Program-made: the position numbers and the translations under genes
In this document: positions 55,625 through 64,000 of the stretch, one piece after another
Layout: each line of letters begins with the position of its first letter
How positions within the stretch are numbered: the first letter of the stretch is position 1
The notes under the pieces: generated by a model
Seen by the model: only the letters and a program-made list of their open reading frames with translations
What the model was told of the DNA's origin: nothing
Databases searched by the model: none
Assembly: GCF_910592395.1 (NCBI RefSeq)
Contig: NC_088316.1
Location: forward strand, 8,744,001 to 8,808,000
Reading direction: 5' to 3'
Origin: Lineus longissimus
Lineage: Eukaryota; Nemertea; Pilidiophora; Heteronemertea; Lineidae
Length of the DNA stretch: 64,000 bases

Positions 55625-56995
55625 CACAGTTGAACAACATAATGATGATTTTTAGCACAGTCTATCAGAATTTATGAGATATCCATCAAAGATGATGATC
55701 CGAAAGTTCCGAGAAATTGGCAATGGCAAATTGACATTCAACAGAATAGAACATTCATGCCAGAAACTTTCATCACTCAATTGTGACATCTGTGTTACGT
55801 GATAATTGTGCATTCAAAACACTTGTGAATGACTCTAAATCACCTAAACTGCACTCATAAGACATACTTCCATTGAAAATAATTGCGAAAACCTCTGTAA
55901 ACGTGTCATGAGTGCTGAAATTGACCATCTTAACCCTTTCAGGACGGAAGTTATGTTCACGCAGGGACGGAGCCTAATTTTGGCATTTTTAGGACCTTTT
56001 TTAAATGGGCTAGTTCTCAAAAACTAAAAGATCACACCAAACAACTGCTTGGAACATATAAGCAACTTACTAAACTTTATTCAAAAAATAAAAATTCTGG
56101 AAGAAAAATTGCTTATTAGATCAGGTGATCTGATTGGCATATTCCGTGACTCAGTCAAATGTCAATTTTGGTGATTGAAATTAGTCCTGAACATTTATTG
56201 GTGCCCCTGATAAAAAAACCCAGCATAATATGGATAATATTGTAATTGTTCAGCAGAAAATTATTGAAAAAAGATGGGAACATGAATTTTTTGGGGTGTT
56301 TTCTTGAAAATCCGCAAATTTCGCAAACTTTTGAAAGTCTTCCAAAAAAATGTGGCCTATGCTGTTTTTTACATACAAATTGCTTTGTGAATGTTACATG
56401 CCTGTGTAGGTGATAACATTACCATCATTCTGATGTTGATATTAGTTTGGAAATAAATACAGAAAAATGCAATTTCTAAAGTCTTTTTTTTCGGGGGTGG
56501 GGGGCTGATCAACATGATCAAATTCCCAATTGGAATCGATCAACATGATCAAATTCCCAATTGGAGTTATTTTCCGCACCAGAGTCACTCAAACCATACT
56601 CTCTAAATCGAAATCATCATCCCCACTCTCTGAATCATTCATGAACGAATCAGCCAGCTCCTCCACCGTAAAAGAAGATGACTGTCTTTTTTCGTTATTA
56701 TTACTGCCACGTGCCTCACCTCAATTCGCGCCAAAATCCCCGAGGGAAAACCGGCAAGCCAGCCAGAACAGATTCACCGAACCATTATCTTTAGTTTTAT
56801 GACCTATTAGGAGATGGCAGCACCATACACTTTGTGGATCACTGTGTTGAAGGCATAATACGCGGAGCATATCATATGGAAATAGTGTGGGAAATACATA
56901 ATACGCCCTGCGTACCAAGCATCCCAAAAGGGTTAAAGATTGTTTTCCTCTCACTCAATCACCCCTGTAGAAATGTACTGTACAGCACATGTAGA
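55625..56995 (+). repeat. Dispersed repeat R2, copy interrupted by a MITE
   Basis: 55625-55929 and 56937-56995 together match 48510-48850. The break is exactly at a TTAA duplicated around the MITE at 55934-56932. Confidence 0.72.
55934..56932 (-). mobile_element. piggyBac-derived non-autonomous element, 999 bp
   Basis: TTAA at 55930-55933 and 56933-56936. Ends CCCTTTCAGGACG and, reverse-complemented, CCCTTTTGGGATG. The minus strand near 56605-56690 keeps a remnant of a transposase N-terminus, SSSFTVEELADSFMNDSE then acidic GDDDFDLE, without an ATG, so the element derives from an autonomous piggyBac by internal deletion. A 31-base unit (GATCAACATGATCAAATTCC) is tandemly duplicated at 56507-56567. 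Confidence 0.8.
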
Positions 56996-57049
56996 TACAC
57001 AACAGTGTAAATGTACATACGAATGTATACAAACCTGCTTAAATTGGCT

Positions 57050-57159
57050 GATATGAATAAAGACTAGTAAATGCTTTTACTTCAGTTTTGTACAGGAAGG
57101 CCTAGTGTAAATGTACATGGAGATTTAGATAAAAGCATTTGCTAGTCTTTATTCATATC
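57050..57159. repeat. 30-bp inverted repeat with a 50-base centre
   Basis: GATATGAATAAAGACTAGTA AATGCTTTTA at 57050-57079 is mirrored at 57130-57159 with one mismatch. The stem could belong to a small foldback element. No coding role. Confidence 0.7.
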
Positions 57160-58950
57160 GCCCAATGAATCTAGGGTGAGGCTAGATCAAGAGTGTTTCA
57201 GGGAGGTGTCATGGCGGCATTATGCTAAATTAAGAACAACATATGGCTAAGTGTCAGATGGTCACGTGATTGTTATGACCGGCGTACATAAGCTGTGCAT
57301 CGTATACGTAGTGCCAGGGTGTGTGGTGTGGTGTAAACAGAAATATAGTTGTTATGGTGCAAAGCATTAACAATTTGGCAAATAAATATTCTGTAAATTA
57401 TTTCAGAATATCATTCTGGTCACTCTTATTCAGCAATATTACTTTTAACTTCTGACTTGATCTAACACTGCTTGGTTATGAATTACAATTAAATAATGGC
57501 TTTGCAATAATATCAATGAGCATGTTATTAATGTAGGATTAGCCACTCCAAAACATGTTTCTGTTGGCAATTGTTTGGCATTGTTTGTATTTCTGTATCT
57601 TAGTAATTTATGGTGTTATTAACAAGTTTTCTGGGTAAATGTAATAACAGTTTGTGCCATTCAGCACGGGCCCTCCAACCTAGACACAGTTATACCGGAA
57701 TTGGATCCAAGTTTTGTGACTTGTGACTGTATTGATGTTACTGTGTGGAAGTTTGTGAATTATACCAAGAATACAAGTTCACCGCGGAGAATGAACTGCA
57801 CCCTCACCAAGATTTTCGGCTTGGCAGCGCCCTCTCTGAGCCAGTTCTCACACATCACGATGACAAAATGGTAGATCGTGCAGTTTCCAGCGAGGATATC
57901 GATCAAAAAAGGTACCAAATATCTTGTCAAAACGATGTGAAAGGCACATTATTATGATTGTTGTTCTGCTTATCAATTCGTGCTTCTTATATTTTGATAT
58001 GTTTTCCCAATGAGTCATTTGAAGTGTCCCAGTTGCCCAAATGGCATATACATTTTCTTCCAAAACAAAAATGTTCGCCGATTGTCCCTTCATGCATGCA
58101 ATATTATGACGTTCTTTCGTAAAATTCATACCGATTTTGTTAACATCATACATTTCTTGAAAGACTGAAATGCAAGACGTGTGATGGGTACTTTGATTAG
58201 TTACATACTCTCGCAGTTGGGCGTCTCTTGGCCCCAACAGGTTGATCATCGACCTCTCCGAACTTGCACAGGCTTCATATATATATTGATGTCTTTATTC
58301 GATATGTAAATTACATTTACACGTCAAGACAAACAAACATGATTACAAATTATGCACAGTGATACAAAAATATGGTGCAGGTGCGACTCCACAGAATACA
58401 GGTTACATAACATAACAAGTGTGTCATGGTTTATAAATGCATGACCAAACTACATGTACTACATGTATATGTCGCTGGTCAGTTTCAGCTAGGTTTTTCA
58501 TGTGAATTTGGTCCCAAAAATGAGTCGCGCCAATACCCTTGCCTTGTTTAACATCTTTGGGTTGAAATAAGATTTGCTGTATGAACTTAGAATCATCAAT
58601 CTTTTTTTTCAGGCCCTGTTGAATGAAGAGGAACAGCTTACAAAATGATGCAGTATGCCAGTGCTATGCCTGCTTTTATTTCCAAATTGAAAGCAGCTGA
58701 AGTTTTTCACGAATATATTATGTAAGGAAGACCTTAACTTGGCCACGTCAAACATAGTATAAAAAAATGGACATTTTAAAAATACGTGGAGCCAATTTGA
58801 ACTTTGTAAATAGAAAATACACATTATTTGTACAGTGTAACCATATAACAAATGGGACTCTAGTGTCCTTATCATATGTACCTGTGTCTTGTCCTGCTTA
58901 TTTAAGAACTTTATGAGAAGTAACAATAATGTGACATGCCATTGATGTCG
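57160..58950. other. Intergenic, no gene seen
   Basis: No supported exon. On the minus strand AATAAAGACATCAATATATATAT at 58262-58290 looks like a LINE-type 3' end with a short repeat tail, but no RT sequence is recognisable upstream of it. Confidence 0.4.
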
Positions 58951-58958
58951 GCCATTAA

Positions 58959-59665
58959 CCCTTTCGCTGCGGATGTACGCATTTTTGCGACCAAAAAAAA
59001 TTTCCGATCTGTGCGGATGTACGCAGAACTGCGACTTGGGAGAGACCTGAATCAGACGATGTTTTCAATAGCAAATTAGTACAGTAACTTGTCGCTAGGT
59101 GTCCTGCCATGTTGTTTACCGCTAGAACGTCCGATTTCTTGGTGAAAACTTCGGTGTTTTTATTCAAAGTTTAGGCGATATTTTGAGTCCAAAGTTTTGT
59201 AAACAAATTTAAATGCCTCAGTCACGTGTTCGAGGAACTGCAGTATCAATAATTGATGAAATAGTGAATTCGAGGCGTTAGAAGACGAGTCTGATTAGTG
59301 ATTATGATTCTGAACATAATGCCGATGTACACAGCGTGCATGGGGATTGAAAGTGTGTATGATTCAGGGTCCGAGGGGGATGATAGTGATAGCCTGGGTC
59401 AAGATGAAAAATGGTTTTCTCCTCGTTGATTAATACTAATTAGCGTTATTTAGTTAATTAACATAATTTCAGGTGATTGACAAATGCATAATTTGAAAGT
59501 CAATGCTGTCCCCAACAACCTTTTCCAATAGTCCAAAGCTCTATCTCTTCTCCTTCAGGCTGTATATTGGCCTCAAAGTTACCTATGTTAAAATTGGCTT
59601 TTACAGTATTTTTGGGGCAGCAAGGAATCAATATTGAAATAATTTTGAGCGGCGCAGCGAAAGGG
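58959..59665 (+). mobile_element. piggyBac-type MITE, 707 bp, perfect 13-bp ends
   Basis: TTAA at 58955-58958 and 59666-59669. Both ends read CCCTTTCGCTGCG inward, identical over 13 bases. From 59213 a transposase N-terminal remnant reads MPQSRVRGTAVSIIDEIVNS, then after a stop the acidic DYDSEHNADVHSV. No catalytic domain. The terminal motif is shared with the MITE at 20672-20909. Confidence 0.82.
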
Positions 59666-59679
59666 TTAATTGGAACTGC

Positions 59680-61630
59680 CCCACGCCCCTGTTGTCACAA
59701 CCAGCGACAATCCTCTTGCAAACGGGGACAACCCTCCTTGATTACATGCGCTTGCCTTAAACCCCTCCTCTATCTTCCCCTCCCTCGTACTGCATTGGTA
59801 CACAGTCCGGCTATGGACATTTTGAAGACGCTGTCCTCAAGTCATGATATCGAGAAAGATGTCCCTTTTGGGATCTCAACTGAGGTTCAGTCCTTGCACA
59901 ACCAGGAGATGGTGAAATATTGAATTGAGAGCTGAGTGTCAATTAGGATATTATTTGCTCTATAAACAATATTGGGCTATTGTAATGTAAGTAGGAGGAG
60001 ACTGGAGACCCCAGAGGAAACCTATGCAGTCAAAGAGAGTCGTCTTTTAACACATGAATACCTGGACCAACTTGGAATCAAACCCGGGACCTCGAAGGTG
60101 ACAGGCACTGACGCTTCCACTGTGACACTCCAACAGCCCCATTGAGACAGTCCTGCCATATATTGGAGACTTAGAGGAATTTACTCTTGAAAAAGACTGT
60201 CCTCACTTGGACATATTCTCTGGCTGCGAGGTCCATCCCAAGGATTCGGCAACCATCGCTCCATATCAAGGCAACTTAACTCTCGCAGTGAACTAAGTTC
60301 CTAGAGGTAGCCTTGCACCCAACTCTGCATGATTTTATTTTTGAGTTGGTAGCCTTCGGAGGTGGTTCTTGATTTCCCATGGTATTACTTCATTCAACAG
60401 GTGAAAGTGAGCCTTCTGTGTGGATGAAAGCACACTTCAAGTCATCCATACTATGACTATTATAAGTGGCAAGAAAAGAGATTCTGACTGATCATTTATC
60501 CAAATCAAGGATACAACATGTATGAGGACCAGTACTGGCTAAGAAATACCCCATCTCATGCATGATCTGGTAGAGCCGACACAAAAAGAGCAGTGTCAAA
60601 CATTTTAGTGAAAAGTATAGAATTTATTCGAAATCAATAACTCTACCCCCAATCATTCTTGCCTACTAATTTTTTCACATGCTTCATTAGGTTAGACTTG
60701 TACTGAACGATTTGCTACCAAACTGGCATTCCAATCACCAGTTGGTGTTTTATGGTGAATCTCATGATCGCTAAGGTAATGACAGCTCTAGCCTTAAACA
60801 TCTGGTAGCCATCAGATGAGCCCATTTATGACCTTTCATGACCTCTCATTATCCTCAATCTATGACCATTTTCAACGATAGTTACAAAATATTCACAAAT
60901 TATTCACAAAAAATGTACAGTTTATTTCCAACATCTTCGAAGAATCACAAAATATTTTGAAGGCAAAGCATAAAATAAACAGTTCATCGTTGACAAAACT
61001 CCTCGTGGCGCATCATGTCTGTACTTCCACGGAAGGCTTTGCGGCATCCATAGAACGCTACTTATGAGATTTCATCTGTCCAAAAGTGAGCCGAACGCTT
61101 GTCGCATTTGATGATGAAATAAAAAAAAGAAATAACCTGTAGTTCATGGACCCATTTTTTTGTTACCGTGTCTACATGTACCATAGATATATAAGCCTAT
61201 ATTAGAGCTACCAGACTCAGAGCATTTGAAAGAAGTTTCTGACTATTTTCAGTACTTCCTAGTATTTTCGAAAATCTGACCTGCATCTAGACACACCAAT
61301 ACCTCACTAAATCATTATGAGGGCTGTGCCAGCTCGGAGAGGGTGCTGCTCAATATGTTTTGATCTACATTCACATTATAAACATTCACGACTCATCAAT
61401 GCGTTTATTGCATGTAATACATTTTACTCTTGGAAGTTAAGTGTATTGTTGTGAAAAGGGCATGATTTTTATTAAGAGGATCATAAAATTGCCTGCTTTT
61501 CGACCATTACAGAGCAAAAGATTCATCGGTGATCTTGGCAGTGGAAACAGTTCAAACAACTTGCTGGGAAAAGGAATCAAAATAAAAGACGCACAAATTG
61601 ATGCATTGTTATCTTAGGCAGACCAACGAT
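59680..61630. other. Intergenic, no gene seen
   Basis: The open frame 59567-59923 overlaps the MITE end and has no coding signature. Nothing else recognised on either strand. Confidence 0.45.
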
Positions 61631-61639
61631 CATATAAAA

Positions 61640-62332
61640 CTGCAAAAATCTCGGTGACAATTTGATTGAACTAGTCATCCCGAATTCCCCCCCTCCCATA
61701 TCTATTGGTGGAAAACTGAAAGGATCCCACAACGGTTTCATTATGACAATATCTACGCTACCTCCAAAGCTGTCACCGGTGTTAGACAGTCTCGGCTTGA
61801 TCAGCACACCACACGGATAGAGTCTTCAATCAACAGAAAATGGAATGCCTCTGACGCTGAACTGGAATGCAGAACACTCTTGATATCCAACAAGATATTA
61901 CTTCATAGGGATCATCGCCGAATGCAGGCTTATGTGAAAAAATTTAAAACCCAAAAGGTTAGGGACACTTTGGTGACCAATGCTAACAGCTCTTTTTCCG
62001 TGACTCCTTCGGTCAACGTTGTGACATTAAACCTGACTGGTCTTAGAGGACAACTGGACAACAAAAGTGTGAAGTTAGAAACTGCTCCTTTCAAGGGACA
62101 AGCAGCAGTTTCAGTCGGTGTGCAGTGCGTCCCAGAGACTATTTCAAGTTCAGTGCAATCCATTCCAGAAAGGATATATGTTGGTGTTCAGTTTAACGCA
62201 GAAACTACTTCAACACCAACTGAATGTAAACCCAGTAAATTTTCCGATGCAGTATCACAGACGAACCCTGTCCAGGAAAAATTTGACAATCCATGGCTTC
62301 ATCATTCAGACTATCACAACAGATATAGATAG
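61640..62332 (+). CDS. Unrecognised open frame of about 230 codons
   Basis: The frame opens after a TAA near 61637 and runs to the TAG at 62330-62332. It reads NCKNLGDNLIELVIPN, then a proline-rich bit, GGKTERIPQRFHYDNIYATS, RQSRLDQHTTRIESSINRKW and LLHRDHRRMQAYVKKFKTQK, and ends in a serine/threonine/valine-rich half (FSVTPSVNVVTLNLTGLRGQ, VSVGVQCVPE). The first half has the feel of a real exon. An AG acceptor (TTATCTTAG) precedes it, but the phase cannot be tested. No ATG near the 5' end. The 3' end runs into a microsatellite, so the stop may be secondary. No family recognised. Confidence 0.35.
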
Positions 62333-62358
62333 ATAGATAGATAGATAGATATAGATAT

Positions 62359-62395
<37 letters not shown>

Positions 62396-62396
62396 A
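62326..62396. repeat. GATA microsatellite
   Basis: GATA tetramers run for about 70 bases with a small interruption ATATAGATATGATA near 62350. Confidence 0.92.
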
Positions 62397-62399
62397 ACT

Positions 62400-62720
62400 T
62401 TGTTTTCATCGGTATAAGGATACATAAAAACGTGAGTTGTGGGGGGCTCTTTGACCGATATCAAACATATGTATGTAACAAAAAGAGTTAGAAAAATAAT
62501 CTGAATAATAATGCATATAGGTTATCACAGTGGTATACATGTAAATACAACATAAAACATTTGAGATAAGACCGTTTACGTGTAAAAACCTCTAAAAAGA
62601 GCACATTGCACACCTGCACACCTCCCCCTGCCAGGTCCCTAACATGAGGAAACCAGCCCTGTAAAATATTTAGTCGCCCTCCAACTTCAAGTACCCCGCT
62701 GATACTACACACAGTGATGA
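62400..62720 (+). repeat. LINE 3'-end-like fragment, opposite orientation
   Basis: ACATGAGGAAACCAGCCCTG plus TAAAA at 62642-62667 is an inverted copy of the LINE tail at about 63041-63066. The rest has no coding sense. Confidence 0.4.
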
Positions 62721-63049
62721 TCGGCATATTTACATTATCTACCTAATGGCCAGCGTAACCAGTGATACCACTCATGACTAATTTACTGTGATGAGGCAAA
62801 ATTAGAAGTAATTTGGTCGACTACAAGGCAACCAGGATGTGATAGCAAGTTCGGTTATGTAACAACATATGTTGACCTCAGCCTTTGGTCCGGCAACTCA
62901 GCAGGAGGGTACCTGGCTCAGATAAGCTGAGAGCTAAAGTCAATAAACTATTCCTCAGAAACTCTCTCCTCATCAAATATCCATCCCCCGGCATCTAAGG
63001 CATTTTCCATTAGTTGGTGGGGGATGGTTAGGAGATAATTTTTACAGGG

Positions 63050-64000
63050 CTGGTTTCCTCATGAAAGTTTTCGAAAGAGATTAAAATTTTCCGCCTCACG
63101 AATGTGATTTGGTAGGTCGTTCCAGATTTTTGTTGCTGAATATGTAAAACTGTTTTTGCCATGTGTTGTAGTCTTAAAATGGTCGACCTGTACCTTTTTT
63201 TCGTCGGAGGTTATGGGAGGTTTCTTTTCTTTTGACAAGGTTTAATAAATAGGACGGTCTTTGCTTTTCTAGGATTCTGTACACTTCCTCCGCGATTGTT
63301 CTCTGTCTCCGAAGATGTAGGGACACAGAGCTGTCTAATGCTAGAAGTGTTTTTTATATGAGCTTGTATGGTCTTTGTACACTAGCCTAAGGGCTCTAAA
63401 ATTCAACTTTTCTAGTTTTTTTGTGTTAGACGCACTACAAAAATGCCAGATAATTGGACAGAAATTAAAGTTTGACTGGATGAAACACTGATAAATGGTT
63501 TTGCGGCAGCTGATGGGGAGGTACTGACCTATGCGTTTGAGAACGTTGATCTGACGCCCATCCTTCTTCGTCATGATAGAGATGTGAGCGTCAAAATTCA
63601 GTTTGTAATCAAGAGTTACCCCAAGCAGCTCAGCCTCATCTGTACATTCGATATCAACACCCTGGATGCTGCAGGTCGGTTTCTTGGCATGGGTTTTTTT
63701 GCCCACAGCGAGACCCTGGAACTTCCCTGGATTAGCCTGCATCTGATTTATGGTAAACCAGTCCACAAGAGCACTACCATCAGCCTCCAAGGTGCGTTTC
63801 GTAGTAGTATAATTCTTATGGGAATATGAGATGGTATTGTCATCTGCATAGTTATACAGGGCAGTCTTGTTTATGGAATAGAAAATATCATTTATAAAAA
63901 CATTGAACAATACTGGTCCAGCAATTGAACCCTGTGGTACCCCTTTGATCAGGGGTAGAAATTCACTCTGGGCATTGCCCATTTTCACACATTGTTCTCT
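63050..64000 (-). mobile_element. APE-type LINE, 3' part, continues past window
   Basis: The minus-strand RT enters at the right edge and its 3' region ends near 63050 in TGAGGAAACCAGCCCTG. The N-terminal RT and the rest lie beyond base 64000. It differs from the 5 kb and 42 kb LINEs. Confidence 0.78.
63100..63988 (-). pseudogene. LINE reverse transcriptase, C-terminal half
   Basis: The 215-codon minus-strand frame reads KGVPQGSIAGPVLFNVFIND (motif B), NYADDNTISY (motif C), QANPGKFQGLAVGKKTH and the downstream LLGVTLDYKLNFDAHI and CPIIWHFCSASNTKKLEKL. It stops at 63341, after which the family's C-terminal block (LHLRRQRTIAEEVYRILEKQ) follows in another frame and further stops occur, so the end is decayed. 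The catalytic YADD is intact. Confidence 0.8.

Noticed and set aside
58262-58926. Another LINE on the minus strand
   Set aside because: A polyA-signal-like AATAAA followed by an AT-repeat tail suggests a LINE end, but the 105-codon frame upstream has no RT or nuclease motif.

Overview
The window is eukaryotic: protein-coding segments are split by GT-AG introns, most of the DNA is non-coding, and it is dense in transposable elements and dispersed repeats. The mix (DIRS, Gypsy, Penelope-like, several APE-type LINEs, PIF/Harbinger, pogo-like and piggyBac elements, plus a gene of the DUF7869-like 'HADNCSGQNKNN' family) fits a repeat-rich marine invertebrate metazoan such as a lancelet, hemichordate, echinoderm or spiralian. 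The sequence alone does not decide which. I see no prokaryotic features, no rRNA or tRNA gene and no CRISPR.

Layout. 1-3534: 3' two thirds of a DIRS-like retrotransposon (RT, RNase H, tyrosine recombinase, inverted end repeats). 3574-8666: a decayed PIF/Harbinger transposon (Myb-like ORF plus strand, transposase minus strand) interrupted by a LINE at 5041-6943. 8690-12500: 5' part of a minus-strand Ty3/Gypsy element (LTR, PBS, gag, protease-RT), cut off inside RNase H. 13183-16024: the best intact gene of the window, three phase-compatible exons of a DUF7869-like protein. 17236-17519: a minus-strand first exon. 19.4-22.0 kb: weak exons, a small piggyBac MITE and dispersed repeats. 22395-24983: a pogo-like transposon with 68-bp inverted arms. 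25711-28835: the 5' half of a LINE of the same family as the 5-7 kb copy. 29-36 kb: a gag-like fragment, a 39-bp minisatellite, a 403-bp higher-order satellite, two small minus-strand exons, a multi-inverted-repeat MITE and a 132-bp satellite.

39.4-47.4 kb is a nested stack. A dispersed hairpin-headed repeat carries a piggyBac element (TTAA site). The piggyBac ORF is split by a LINE with a 13-bp target duplication, and that LINE is split by a copy of the same hairpin-headed repeat family with a 6-bp duplication. 50022-53397 holds a four-exon Myb/SANT-like gene with one in-frame TAG and a Penelope-like insertion in intron 3; a decayed Harbinger transposase lies convergent to it at 54.2-54.8 kb. 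55.6-59.7 kb has two more TTAA-flanked piggyBac MITEs; one sits in a repeat whose other copy near 48.8 kb shows the empty site. The right end has an unidentified 230-codon open frame, a GATA microsatellite and another LINE RT fragment.

Almost every TE coding region is broken by stops or frameshifts, so the window reads as accumulated element remains around two or three genuine multi-exon genes. I found no convincing new multi-gene system. The most unusual items are the nested stack, the hairpin-headed repeat family, the Myb gene with conserved coding beyond a nonsense codon, and the higher-order satellite.
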